Shown: positions 1 to 8,170 of the stretch, in pieces
How the letters are laid out: each line of letters begins with the position of its first letter
How positions within the stretch are numbered: the first letter of the stretch is position 1
Origin: JBBQUP01 sp038212305
GTDB lineage: Bacteria; Bacteroidota; Bacteroidia; Bacteroidales; Marinilabiliaceae
Length of the DNA: 28,310 nt
Direction: 5' to 3'
Assembly (NCBI GenBank): GCA_038212305.1
Contig: JBBQUP010000039.1
Coordinates: forward strand, 1 to 28,310
The notes under the pieces: generated by a model
Told to the model about the DNA's origin: nothing
Databases searched by the model: none
Seen by the model: the letters and a program-made list of their open reading frames with translations, nothing else
Translations under genes and position numbers: made by a program

Positions 1-22
1 CTTCTCGAATAATTGTTTCCAT
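1..22 (-). CDS. Start of a gene cut by the window edge, possibly a SiaC-like partner
   Basis: An ATG on the minus strand lies 17 bases past the stop of the SiaB-like gene and opens a frame (MET-Glu-Thr-Ile-Ile-Arg-Glu) that runs off the window. Only seven codons are visible, so the sequence alone does not identify it. SiaB-type kinases are usually encoded beside their substrate SiaC (DUF1987), so a SiaC-like protein is the natural guess, but that is inference from context only. Confidence 0.35.
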
Positions 23-39
23 ATGGATTCAATATGGTT

Positions 40-588
40 TTAACTAATAAATACGTCTAATGAAAAGAATAAATAATTTTCATTGTAATTATAAAAATAA
101 TATTCCAATTTATTGCCTGTTTTTCGAACTATATCAATCATCCCTAATCCACCACCACCTTTTTTCGATATTTCTTCGTTCCCTAGTATGTCCCGATACA
201 GCATTTTAACTTCCAAATCGGTTAATGAATTAATCTGATCAATTCGATCTTTTAAAAATGCAAACCGATCTCTTTTTATAAAATTACCTGTCGAAACCCT
301 ATAAAATCCTTTTTCTTTAACTAGCATGATGACACCAAAATTTCCAGAAAAGCCAATTCCTAGCTGCTCAGGTATTTTCTCAACATGATGAAAAAGATTT
401 TGAATGCACTCAACAAAAACATTATAAGCCTTTTTTTTAATTGAAGAGTTTTCTTTAGAATGCAAGAAATACCTTTCAACATCAAATAATGAGTTAGTTA
501 TAACATCTGGAGTGATTTCTCCATAATGTTCAATAATTAACTCACCATTATTTTTTAGCTTACGCCATTCGAGCAGATCAAATTTCAT
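40..588 (-). CDS. SiaB-family protein kinase (GHKL-like, DUF6272)
   Basis: A 182-residue cytoplasmic protein without signal peptide or membrane helix. The segment around residues 55-68 (NVFVECIQNLFHH) resembles the N-box of GHKL ATPases, with conserved Glu and Asn. The glycine-rich stretch near residues 144-152 (KKGGGGLGM) resembles the G-box that closes over ATP. Length and motifs fit the SiaB family, in which a serine/threonine kinase phosphorylates the small protein SiaC and is opposed by the phosphatase SiaA. It controls diguanylate cyclase activity or stress signalling in the studied cases. The gene appears to have its own promoter box just upstream and may be followed by its partner at the window edge. 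The family call is fairly firm; the output pathway here is unknown. Confidence 0.75.
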   Translation of the reverse strand: MKFDLLEWRKLKNNGELIIEHYGEITPDVITNSLFDVERYFLHSKENSSIKKKAYNVFVECIQNLFHHVEKIPEQLGIGFSGNFGVIMLVKEKGFYRVSTGNFIKRDRFAFLKDRIDQINSLTDLEVKMLYRDILGNEEISKKGGGGLGMIDIVRKTGNKLEYYFYNYNENYLFFSLDVFIS

Positions 589-608
589 TCAATTTTTAAT
601 GACTGTTA

Positions 609-616
609 CAAATATA
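609..616 (-). promoter_or_regulatory. Bacteroidota -7 box for the SiaB-like gene
   Basis: Read on the minus strand this is TATATTTG, an exact match to the Bacteroidota sigma-ABfr -7 element TAnnTTTG, 20 bases before the ATG. No clear -33 TTTG is seen at the expected distance. It suggests that the kinase gene is transcribed separately from cysE, which ends about 120 bases upstream. Confidence 0.45.
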
Positions 617-735
617 TATATTTTGTCGTAATAATTTTAATTAAATCCTTTTACATGCATTCAAAAATAAAGGTTCATTTTTTTATCTTTTTTTGCTACT
701 AAATTAAATATAGTACCAATATCGTTTAAAAATTG

Positions 736-1656
736 TTAAATCCCCCCTCCATCAACAAAAAATGACTCCCGGGCTTTTAATTGTACAATTTTAGATCCTG
801 GAGCTACATCAGAAGTAACCCAAACATTACCACCAATAACAGAGCCTGCACCAACAGTGATTCGACCTAATATGGTTGCTTGAGCATATATAACCACATT
901 ATCTTCAACTATGGGATGACGTGGAATACCTTTTATTGGATTTCCTTTTTCGTCAAGTGGAAAACTTTTTGCCCCCAAAGTAACTCCTTGAAATAATTTA
1001 ACATTATTTCCAATGATTGATGTTGCACCAATTACAACACCAGTCCCATGATCAATAGTAAAATAACTACCAATAACTGCACCTGGATTAATATCAATAC
1101 CTGTTTCGGAATGAGCCATTTCAGATATTATTCTAGGAATAAGAGGTACTCCAAGCTTTAATAAAGCATGGGCAATCCGATAGTTGGTAATTGCTCTTAT
1201 TGCGGGATAGCAAAAAATAACTTCACCTCGACTGTGCGCAGCAGGGTCTCCTAAAAATGCTGCTTCAACATCGGTTGAAAGCAATTCTCTGATTTTTGGT
1301 AATAGCTCTATAAATTCAATAGCCAGGTTGTACGCAGTCGATTTTTTATCTTCTGAAGATTCTGCTTCTTCGTGTGAACAAGAGAAACAAACTCCAGCAT
1401 ATATTTGATCGGCTAAAAGCTTAAATACTTTTTCGATATTAACGCCCAAATAGTATTCGATACTTTCAGGACGAACTTCTGAAACCCCAAAATATCCAGG
1501 GAAAATAATTTCTCGTAGCTCATCTACAATTTTTCCTAATTTACTAATAGATGGCATGGGTTTATCATGCAGGTGCTTGTGGCAAACTGATAAATAGGAA
1601 CTTTCACAAGCCAACCTTTCAATGGTTTGTGTTAATTTGGATGGATATTGATACAT
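736..1656 (-). CDS. cysE: Serine O-acetyltransferase
   Basis: A 306-residue enzyme that transfers acetyl from acetyl-CoA to L-serine, giving O-acetylserine, the committed precursor of cysteine. The N-terminal half (about residues 1-170) is helical. The C-terminal half (about 185-275) is a left-handed beta helix of hexapeptide repeats. The hallmark HGTGVVIG segment places the catalytic His near residue 203, with DINPGA just before it. I start at the ATG at 1656; three codons further upstream only a TTG is available. The start lies 20 bases after the stop of the NadR-like gene, so co-transcription from the pnuC side is likely. The long N-terminus is typical of Bacteroidota orthologues. Confidence 0.88.
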   Translation of the reverse strand: MYQYPSKLTQTIERLACESSYLSVCHKHLHDKPMPSISKLGKIVDELREIIFPGYFGVSEVRPESIEYYLGVNIEKVFKLLADQIYAGVCFSCSHEEAESSEDKKSTAYNLAIEFIELLPKIRELLSTDVEAAFLGDPAAHSRGEVIFCYPAIRAITNYRIAHALLKLGVPLIPRIISEMAHSETGIDINPGAVIGSYFTIDHGTGVVIGATSIIGNNVKLFQGVTLGAKSFPLDEKGNPIKGIPRHPIVEDNVVIYAQATILGRITVGAGSVIGGNVWVTSDVAPGSKIVQLKARESFFVDGGGI

Positions 1657-1676
1657 ATTAATCAATTATTCTACTT

Positions 1677-2183
1677 TTATATTCTATTAATCAATTCTAT
1701 TGCGCATTCTATACGTGATGTGCCTTCACCACTTACAATCTGATAATTAAAACCATAACTATTCAATTCCTTTTCATACAAATTAAATAATTCTTGTCGA
1801 ACGTTAGGATTCTCACGAACCCCATCAGCTATCCATGGCAGATCAGGGGCACACAATAAATACAAATCCATTGGATGCTTTACTATTTCTTTATCCAACC
1901 ATTTTGGTTTTCGATTATATACATATTCAAACCACACTTTTGTAATTATCAGAAAGGTATCAAAAAAAACATATTGAACATCAAGAAAGGCAGCATTATT
2001 ATATTCTAGAATCTGATGTTTCGCAATATTCTCAACATCTGAATAGGTATATACTCCTGTTAGACCTTCAACGTAACTCCTCGCATATTCTTTAACAACA
2101 TGCCCTCTAAAATGTTGCCCCAACTGATTTGATAATATACTTTTTCCAACTGACTCAGGACCAGTTATTGCAATTTTTTTCAT
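1677..2183 (-). CDS. NadR-like ATPase, probable ribosylnicotinamide kinase
   Basis: A 168-residue P-loop protein with Walker A GPESVGKS at residues 8-15. It also has EYARSYVEG (about 36-44), a DTFLIITKVW segment and PDLPWIADGVRENP, all typical of the C-terminal ribosylnicotinamide kinase domain of NadR (COG3172). The N-terminal adenylyltransferase and the DNA-binding domains of enterobacterial NadR are absent. The likely reaction is ATP plus nicotinamide riboside to NMN. Its ATG overlaps the stop of pnuC by one base (TGATG), indicating translational coupling and a transport-then-phosphorylate module that traps the imported riboside. The family is clear; the substrate is inferred from the neighbour. 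Confidence 0.8.
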   Translation of the reverse strand: MKKIAITGPESVGKSILSNQLGQHFRGHVVKEYARSYVEGLTGVYTYSDVENIAKHQILEYNNAAFLDVQYVFFDTFLIITKVWFEYVYNRKPKWLDKEIVKHPMDLYLLCAPDLPWIADGVRENPNVRQELFNLYEKELNSYGFNYQIVSGEGTSRIECAIELINRI

Positions 2184-2791
2184 CAGTCAGCAATTATTGA
2201 TTCTTTTAATTGCTTACTCCACTTTAAATATCCAATAATTGATCCTATCCCATATATAAAATATAACCCAGATGTAACCTCAAGATTTTTAAACAAAAAC
2301 ATTCCAACAGATAGGAAATTAACTACAACCCAAATAATCCAATGCTCCATGATTTTTCGTGCTAACATCCAAGTCGCTAACATGCTAGCCGAAAACACAA
2401 ATGCATCAAGATAAGGTAAAGCAGCCCCTGTTAAATGCAAATAGGAAGGTAAGTATAACAAACTGAATAATATAAAAACATATAAGAGAACCACAATAAT
2501 TGCGAGTTTAATTCCTAGATTGAGTGATATTCGAGTAATTGGCAAGCCTATATTAAGTCCTATCTCGGGTGTTTTTCCTATTCCTTTCAACCACCAATAC
2601 CAACCAACTATACTAATAACAATATAGTATAATTGAAGGCCCATATCAGCATAAAAAGCTGACTTATAAAACACTACCAAATAAAAAATGGAAGCTAAAA
2701 TACCAATTATCCACATTAAAAAATGTCCCTTTATCTCAAGATACAGATAAATCAATGCTAGAATAGCTCCAGAAATTTCAATGTAATCCAT
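2183..2791 (-). CDS. pnuC: PnuC-type nicotinamide riboside transporter
   Basis: A 202-residue inner-membrane protein made almost entirely of hydrophobic helices, about seven in number. The tryptophan-rich GWYWWLKG near residues 64-71 and the C-terminal TSGLYFIYG...GYLKW pattern are the signature of the Pnu family of facilitators. PnuC proteins bring in nicotinamide riboside by facilitated diffusion and depend on a cytoplasmic kinase to trap it. The directly overlapping NadR-like kinase gene fits that. Some Bacteroidota Pnu proteins carry thiamine (PnuT), but those usually sit next to thiamine pyrophosphokinase, so nicotinamide riboside is preferred here. The gene starts 16 bases after the stop of the upstream protease gene. 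Confidence 0.85.
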   Translation of the reverse strand: MDYIEISGAILALIYLYLEIKGHFLMWIIGILASIFYLVVFYKSAFYADMGLQLYYIVISIVGWYWWLKGIGKTPEIGLNIGLPITRISLNLGIKLAIIVVLLYVFILFSLLYLPSYLHLTGAALPYLDAFVFSASMLATWMLARKIMEHWIIWVVVNFLSVGMFLFKNLEVTSGLYFIYGIGSIIGYLKWSKQLKESIIAD

Positions 2792-2807
2792 TAAGAATAA
2801 TTTTTAT

Positions 2808-4412
2808 CTATTTAAGTATTTGGTTATAATTTTTTTCATTGTGCATAAGCTCTAATGCTTGTGAATAGGAATCAACAAATGGATTGATGAGTTGAAAATA
2901 CTCACTAATTCCCCACAGATCTCGTGCTATTAATGATTTCATTTGAATTCTAATGAGTTTCTCTGAAATTTGATACTCTGCTTCATTGAATTGAATTTTT
3001 TTTGCACTTGCCTTATTTTGCAATTGGGCAATTAAATCATCAGTTACTTGAAACTTTTTATCGAAACTACTAAAGTCTTTATACTTTGTTTTTAGCTCGC
3101 TGCGCAGACTATCCATGTATGAAACAATAAAGCCATTTAAGACACCATTTGCAATAATATCGCGGTAATAGTTCGAATACATGGATGTATCAGCGGGAAT
3201 AAAAACATCGGGCATAATACCTCCACCACCAAATATAGGACGTGCTGAAATAAGTGTTTTTGTCTTCAGTTTTTCATCGAGTTTTATGCTATCGCGATGC
3301 GCTAACTCGCCATGGCCAAACCGCTTAGACAGTTCGCCATAATAAGCATCTACACCCTCGTTATAAGGCTTTTGGATGGATCTTCCTGAAGGCGTATAAT
3401 AATTTGCAATTGTCAGTCGCATCATTGAACCATCGGGCAAATTAAACTGACGTTGAACAAGGCCCTTTCCAAAACTACGACGTCCCATCACCACACCTCT
3501 ATCCCAATCTTGAATTGCCCCAGCAACAATTTCACTAGCAGAGGCCGAACCTTCATCAATTAATACAATTAAACTCCCTGTTTCAAACATTCCTCTTGCA
3601 GTGGCCACATGTTCATGGCGTGGTGAGGCAACCCCGTGTGTATATACGATGAGTTTATTTTTGCCTAAAAACTCATCCGCAATATCAATCGCAGCATTTA
3701 AATATCCACCTCCATTACCTCGTAAATCAAGAATTAATTTCGTAAGATTTTGCCTTTTAAAGTTGGTTAAAGCTTCAATAAACTCGGCATGTGTTGTTGC
3801 GGCAAAACGACTTATTTTAATATATCCGATTCCTGTGTCTAACATGTATTTGGCATCAATGCTATAAATTGGAATTTGATTCCGAATAATAGAAAAACTA
3901 AGCAATGCAGGGGAATTTTTCCTAACGACCTTTACATCAACCTGAGTTCCTTTAGGTCCTCTTAATAACTTAAGAACATCACTGTTTTTTAAACCGATAG
4001 AACCTACATTTTTTCCATCAATTTCAACGATACGGTCACCTGCTTTAATTCCAAGTTTATCGCTTGGCCCGCCAAGTATTGGATTGATGACAATAATGGT
4101 ATCATTTAAAAGGTTAAACTCAATACCAATTCCGTCAAAACTACCATTTAAAGGTTCATTCATGGCTGCAACTTCATCTGCTGTAATGTATACCGAATGA
4201 GGATCGAGACCTTTGAGCATATTAACAATGGCATCTTCTGTCATTTTTCCTTCGTTGACGCTATCAACATAAAAAGTCGAAATGATTTGATAGGCCATTT
4301 CAAGTTTTTGGAGTTCTTTATTATAGCTTTGACCAAAACATAAAACAGTAGTAAAAACACCAATAACGAATAATAAAACCTTTTTTTCGATGAAGCTTAA
4401 GTATGGAAACAT
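2808..4412 (-). CDS. C-terminal processing protease, S41 family with PDZ domain
   Basis: A 534-residue secreted serine protease of the CtpA/Prc group. The N-terminus has a hydrophobic signal segment ending in CFGQS, compatible with signal peptidase cleavage before Gln as is common in Bacteroidota. A PDZ domain spans roughly residues 85-170 and the S41 core about 190-350. The SASASEI motif puts the catalytic Ser at about residue 291, and the FGKGLVQ motif puts the catalytic Lys at about 316. The 25-residue spacing equals that of Ser430/Lys455 in E. coli Prc. A C-terminal helical extension follows. It probably trims C-termini of envelope proteins in the periplasm. It is first in a leftward run with pnuC, although a functional link is not obvious. 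Confidence 0.88.
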   Translation of the reverse strand: MFPYLSFIEKKVLLFVIGVFTTVLCFGQSYNKELQKLEMAYQIISTFYVDSVNEGKMTEDAIVNMLKGLDPHSVYITADEVAAMNEPLNGSFDGIGIEFNLLNDTIIVINPILGGPSDKLGIKAGDRIVEIDGKNVGSIGLKNSDVLKLLRGPKGTQVDVKVVRKNSPALLSFSIIRNQIPIYSIDAKYMLDTGIGYIKISRFAATTHAEFIEALTNFKRQNLTKLILDLRGNGGGYLNAAIDIADEFLGKNKLIVYTHGVASPRHEHVATARGMFETGSLIVLIDEGSASASEIVAGAIQDWDRGVVMGRRSFGKGLVQRQFNLPDGSMMRLTIANYYTPSGRSIQKPYNEGVDAYYGELSKRFGHGELAHRDSIKLDEKLKTKTLISARPIFGGGGIMPDVFIPADTSMYSNYYRDIIANGVLNGFIVSYMDSLRSELKTKYKDFSSFDKKFQVTDDLIAQLQNKASAKKIQFNEAEYQISEKLIRIQMKSLIARDLWGISEYFQLINPFVDSYSQALELMHNEKNYNQILK

Positions 4413-4444
4413 GCCAACGGATTTTAGATGAAAATGACTAAAAA

Positions 4445-4640
4445 AAACAGAAAAATGTAAAACTAACTAAATATTAAGTAGTGCTTGCACGAAAACACCA
4501 TTTTTCACAGTCTTTGATAAGAAAGCTTCAAAGTCAAGGCTTTCGAAATTTTGAAAATCAAGGAGTTCACTTTTGTGAATGACTGTTTTCAAAATGAGAA
4601 TAACGCAGTATTTGGAGTTTTCTTGCGAAGACTAAGTAGC
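4445..4640. repeat. Eroded imperfect inverted repeat downstream of guaA
   Basis: The spacer between guaA and the protease gene folds back on itself. The sequence ATTTTGAAAA near 4548 is matched by its complement TTTTCAAAAT near 4586, with GTTCAC and GTGAAT facing each other at the centre (4565-4580). Further out, CTTGCACGAAAACACC near 4492 and its approximate complement near 4620-4635 also pair weakly. This could be a decayed small mobile repeat or a long structured 3' region. No protein-coding frame is credible here. Confidence 0.35.
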
Positions 4641-4682
4641 AGTAAAATTAAAAAACGGAGAGGTTTAAGTCCTTCTCCGTTT
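4640..4682 (-). terminator. Rho-independent terminator of guaA
   Basis: On the minus strand, nine bases after the guaA stop, the stem AAACGGAGA / TCTCCGTTT closes a loop of about 12 bases and is followed directly by a T-rich run (TTTTTTAATTTT). Confidence 0.8.
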
Positions 4683-4690
4683 GCTTTTTA

Positions 4691-6220
4691 TTATTCCCAC
4701 TCAATAGTAGCAGGAGGTTTAGAGCTTATATCGTAAACAACTCGATTAACCCCTTTAACTTTATTAATTATTTCGTTGGACATTTTAGCCAAAAACTCAT
4801 AAGGTAAATGAACCCAATCGGCAGTCATACCATCGGTTGAAGAAACAGCTCGAAGAGCCACTACATTTTCGTAAGTTCGCTCATCGCCCATTACACCAAC
4901 TGATTGTACAGGCAACAAAATAACACCGGCTTGCCAAACAATGTCATATAAGCCATGTTTTTTCAATCCATCAATAAATATATGATCAACTTCCTGAAGC
5001 AAAGTCACTTTTTCGGCTGTAATATCTCCTAAAATACGAATAGCTAATCCAGGGCCTGGGAATGGATGTCGATTTAATATATTATCTGAAATCTCCAATG
5101 CGCGACCAACTCGTCGAACCTCATCTTTAAACAACAAATTTAAAGGTTCAACCACTTTCAAATTCATTTTAGCAGGTAACCCACCAACATTATGATGCGA
5201 TTTGATAGTTGCGGATGGACCATTTACTGAAATGGATTCAATCACATCAGGATAAATTGTTCCTTGAGCTAACCATTTAACATTCTGAATCTTATGCGCC
5301 TCTACATCAAACGTTTCAATAAATACGCGACCAATGACTTTCCGTTTCTCTTCAGGATCGGTTTTACCAGCTAACTCAGAAAGAAATTCGTTTTTAGCAT
5401 CTACTCCAATCACATTTAAGCCCATGTGTTGATATGAATCTAAAACACCTTGATACTCATTTTTACGAAGCAGGCCATTATCGACAAAAATACAAGTAAG
5501 ATTAGTCCCAATGGCGCGATGCAACAACACAGCTGCTACAGAACTATCAACACCACCCGATAAGCCAAGAACCACTTTGTCGTTGCCCAATTTAGCTTTA
5601 AGCTCGGCTACAGTTGTCTCAACAAACGATGAGGGAGTCCAGTTTTGTTGACATCCACAAATATTAACTACAAAATTTTTAAGTATGGTTGATCCTTCGG
5701 TGGTGTGATATACCTCAGGATGAAACTGAATTCCATAAGTTTGTTCTCCAGCAATTTGATAACCACCTACTTTTACATCGTGGGTAGATGCTACAATTTT
5801 ATAATTTTCAGGAATGCGGGCAATGGTATCGCCATGGGACATCCAAACTTGTGAGTGATGACTAATTCCTTTCAGTAAATCACATGAATCATCAACAAAT
5901 TGCAAATTGGCTCGACCATATTCTCTGGTAGCCGAAGGAGTTACTTCACCGCCAAAAAAGTGTGATAAATATTGAGCTCCATAGCATACTCCCAATAATG
6001 GCATCTGGCCCTTTATTGCAGCTAAATCGGGTTTAGGTGCATTGGCATCGAGCACACTAAAAGGGCTTCCAGAAATGATAACTCCCTTAACCGACTCATC
6101 GAATTGAGGTAACTTGTTGAATGGATGAATCTCACAATACACATTAATTTCTCTTATTCTACGGGCAATTAACTGTGTGTATTGCGATCCAAAATCTAAA
6201 ATGATAATTTTCTCCTGCAT
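4691..6220 (-). CDS. guaA: GMP synthase (glutamine-hydrolysing)
   Basis: A 509-residue enzyme that converts XMP, ATP and glutamine to GMP in purine synthesis. The N-terminal class I glutamine amidotransferase has its nucleophile in GVCYGAQ (Cys near residue 79) and the His/Glu pair in FHPEVYH. The ATP pyrophosphatase domain carries the PP-loop LSGGVDSS, and the C-terminal dimerisation domain ends in PATIEWE as in all orthologues. The start at 6220 (MQEKIIILDFGSQ) matches the family. The frame stays open for 30 more codons, but that stretch contains the promoter box and is spacer. The gene stands alone, divergent from an hflK remnant. A decayed copy of its first 40 or so codons lies at 9895-10019. 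Confidence 0.96.
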   Translation of the reverse strand: MQEKIIILDFGSQYTQLIARRIREINVYCEIHPFNKLPQFDESVKGVIISGSPFSVLDANAPKPDLAAIKGQMPLLGVCYGAQYLSHFFGGEVTPSATREYGRANLQFVDDSCDLLKGISHHSQVWMSHGDTIARIPENYKIVASTHDVKVGGYQIAGEQTYGIQFHPEVYHTTEGSTILKNFVVNICGCQQNWTPSSFVETTVAELKAKLGNDKVVLGLSGGVDSSVAAVLLHRAIGTNLTCIFVDNGLLRKNEYQGVLDSYQHMGLNVIGVDAKNEFLSELAGKTDPEEKRKVIGRVFIETFDVEAHKIQNVKWLAQGTIYPDVIESISVNGPSATIKSHHNVGGLPAKMNLKVVEPLNLLFKDEVRRVGRALEISDNILNRHPFPGPGLAIRILGDITAEKVTLLQEVDHIFIDGLKKHGLYDIVWQAGVILLPVQSVGVMGDERTYENVVALRAVSSTDGMTADWVHLPYEFLAKMSNEIINKVKGVNRVVYDISSKPPATIEWE

Positions 6221-6253
6221 CCTCTTGATAAATAAAACTTTAAAAATTTTGCG

Positions 6254-6261
6254 CAAATATA
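6254..6261 (-). promoter_or_regulatory. -7 box of the guaA promoter
   Basis: The minus strand reads TATATTTG, an exact TAnnTTTG match, 33 bases before the guaA ATG. The same box is preserved in the duplicate at 10053-10060, as expected for a functional element in the ancestral spacer. Confidence 0.5.
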
Positions 6262-6430
6262 GTGATAAATTTAATGGCGAAAGGTTGAAAAATAAGCTAG
6301 TTGGTTTCATAAAGACTATTTTTTTAAAATCCTAATCACCACAGAGAAGAAATTATAACAATTAGAAATTGTGAGTTCTGAGGATTAGAGTTATATTCGC
6401 AAAATAAAATTCCTAAACCAACCATTTTAA

Positions 6431-6712
6431 GATAGATAACAATCAATTTCAAGGATTTCAGATGGATGAAATAGCTCAAAAAGTGATTACTCAGATGGGG
6501 AAATTTTCACGAATTGTTGAGTTAGGCTTAAATTTCAAACTCCCATTGATTGAAACATGATACAAAATCCCTGTTGAACGACAACAAAAGCAAGAATTTG
6601 GATTTAGTACAACCAGGGCTACATTAAATCAACGTTCACAAAAGACGAATTACTCATGTTAACTGGCGACTTATATTGGCCGATGTTGAATGGGTTGTGC
6701 AATATCGCATCA
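6431..6712 (+). pseudogene. hflK 5' remnant (truncated, disrupted)
   Basis: It aligns with the first ~130 codons of intact hflK at 10231-10618. The start ATG is destroyed (GATAGATAAC against GAATGATAAAC). A 93-base in-frame deletion has removed 31 codons, including the membrane helix, exactly between two GTGATTA repeats that are still present in the intact gene (10282-10288 and 10375-10381). A TTA codon has become TGA at 6558-6560. A 12-base loss and further small changes shift the frame later. Homology stops at about 6712. An internal ATG at 6462 would give only 32 codons. This fragment cannot make HflK. Confidence 0.88.
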
Positions 6713-6758
6713 TTACAAGAGCCAGTCTTTTTTTAAATTCAATTCCAAAAAAACTAGC

Positions 6759-6779
6759 TAAATTTGAAAACTAAATTTG
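6759..6779 (+). promoter_or_regulatory. Two tandem -7-like boxes before the solute-binding protein gene
   Basis: TAAATTTG occurs twice, at 6759-6766 and 6772-6779, both exact TAnnTTTG matches 13 bases apart. No clear -33 box is seen. The first would give a leader of roughly 10-15 bases before the ATG at 6785. The second would give an almost leaderless message or may be chance in AT-rich DNA. Confidence 0.35.
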
Positions 6780-6784
6780 AAAGT

Positions 6785-8167
6785 ATGTACCTGCTTAACA
6801 GAATTATAAGAAGAAATAAAGGATTGGGTTTACTATTTATATTATTCATTGCATGGTCATGCTCATTAAATAATAGCAGCGAAATAAAAGGGAAACCCGT
6901 TGAAGTAAAAACTCCAGTAGAAATACAGACAATTGGACATTGGAAAGCAGGAGGTTTAAAACTAAAATTATTAAAAGAAGTTATTAGGCAATTCGAATTC
7001 GAAAATCAAGACATTAAAGTAAACATTAAATTTCCTGAAGATTTATATTTCCCCGAAAAATCAGATGCACAATTTGTATACAGCCAGTTAATACAGCCTA
7101 CCCAAAAATGGGACATACTTCTGGTTCGAAATGATTATAATGAAGTTACCATGTTAACAAAAGATCCGGAGTGGCCAAAAAAATATGTGGTAGACTTTAG
7201 TCAATTTGAAATATTTCGAAAAAATTCAGTTAGTTATATTACTTCCGATGACATGAAGAAGCAATGGCACGGAATTGTACCCGGTCATTCAATTGATGGA
7301 CAAAGCTTTGTGCTTTGGGCAAATAAAAAGTTGGCCGAAAAAATAGGTATACAATTGAAACCATTCGATATTACATTCGACGAATTTGAGAATTATTTTA
7401 AGGCAGTTAGTGATTATAATAAAAAGAACAACACCAATATACGAGCACTCGAATTTACAGGTTGGGTATCGGCAAATTTTGCATTGGCTCAGCAATTATT
7501 CGCTTCCATAATAGGCGATTTCGATAAATTAAAAGATAAATCGTATAGCAGAGAAAAAATTAAGGCATGGGAAGAGGTATTGCAGGCAACTGAAAAACTT
7601 TCAACATATAAACTTATTGACCCGAACTGGAGAGGAATGAATTTAGAAACAAAAAATTACGAGAAACTACTAAATGAAGAAAGTTTGTTTACAGTAAATG
7701 GAACTTGGATGTATAATAATTGGCAAAAACTTGATAGTGTCAAATTCCTAAATATGGTTCCTCTTGAGTTACCAGTAATGAAACCAGCGAATACATATAT
7801 TGGCGAATTTAGTATACCGTGGATTGTACCACTAAAGGCTCAACATAAGGAAGAAGCAATACGTTATATGCTATATTGGTGCAGACCCGATATTGCTGAT
7901 AAATGGATTCGATATACAAAAAGTCCCACAGGAGTCAAAAGTACTATGGTTCAGTCCGTATTTGGATTTGATGTTTATGATAATTTCGATTATACTATTA
8001 ACAAAAAATATAAAGGAAAAAAAATTCCAGTCGAAAGTTCGAATTCATCTATATTTTTTGGAGAAAAAAACGCAACAGTAAAGACGCATTTTGAAGAGGT
8101 ATTAGAAGGATCAATGACAGCAAATGAAGCAATGAGGATTATCGGAAAACAACTTGTTAAAAATTAA
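6785..8167 (+). CDS. Extracellular solute-binding protein (family 1), orphan lipoprotein
   Basis: A 460-residue predicted periplasmic binding protein of the sugar-binding (maltose-binding-like) superfamily. The N-terminus has Arg/Lys, then a hydrophobic stretch and a Cys in FIAWSCS, a loose lipobox, so membrane anchoring through lipid is likely. Family features are FVLWANKKLAEKIGI, a TFDEFENYF segment, and VNGTWMYNNW near residue 305, which matches the NG-W region of family 1 binding proteins. The ATG at 6785 is preferred: the upstream TTG at 6764 belongs to a TAAATTTG promoter-like box. No ABC permease or ATPase lies nearby. The next gene, three bases downstream, is a chemoreceptor. I infer that it delivers a ligand, perhaps a sugar or oligosaccharide, to that receptor. 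The ligand cannot be read from sequence. Confidence 0.8.
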   Translation: MYLLNRIIRRNKGLGLLFILFIAWSCSLNNSSEIKGKPVEVKTPVEIQTIGHWKAGGLKLKLLKEVIRQFEFENQDIKVNIKFPEDLYFPEKSDAQFVYSQLIQPTQKWDILLVRNDYNEVTMLTKDPEWPKKYVVDFSQFEIFRKNSVSYITSDDMKKQWHGIVPGHSIDGQSFVLWANKKLAEKIGIQLKPFDITFDEFENYFKAVSDYNKKNNTNIRALEFTGWVSANFALAQQLFASIIGDFDKLKDKSYSREKIKAWEEVLQATEKLSTYKLIDPNWRGMNLETKNYEKLLNEESLFTVNGTWMYNNWQKLDSVKFLNMVPLELPVMKPANTYIGEFSIPWIVPLKAQHKEEAIRYMLYWCRPDIADKWIRYTKSPTGVKSTMVQSVFGFDVYDNFDYTINKKYKGKKIPVESSNSSIFFGEKNATVKTHFEEVLEGSMTANEAMRIIGKQLVKN

Positions 8168-8170
8168 TTT

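Larger units (their letters stand above)
6096..6712 (+). repeat. Left copy of the duplicated guaA-hflK junction
   Basis: This contains the first ~40 codons of guaA, the divergent spacer and the 5' part of hflK. It is repeated in the same orientation at 9895-10618. The spacer next to guaA is nearly identical between copies; the hflK part here carries deletions and stops. The homology begins abruptly inside guaA (TCATCGAATTGAG) and ends abruptly inside hflK (AATATCGCATCA). The guaA end is the functional one in this copy. Confidence 0.85.

Noticed and set aside
3601..3867. Plus-strand frame of 88 codons inside the protease gene
   Set aside because: Antisense shadow of a well-conserved S41 protease; no promoter or family signature.
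6221..6310. A 30-codon N-terminal extension of GuaA
   Set aside because: The family start is MQEKIIILDFGSQ at 6220. The extension contains the TATATTTG promoter box and is repeated as spacer at 10020-10110.
6764..6784. TTG start for the solute-binding protein
   Set aside because: The TTG belongs to a TAAATTTG promoter-like box; the ATG at 6785 gives a normal lipoprotein N-terminus.
6785..8167. Part of an ABC sugar importer
   Set aside because: No permease or ATPase gene is present in the window; the adjacent partner is a chemoreceptor.
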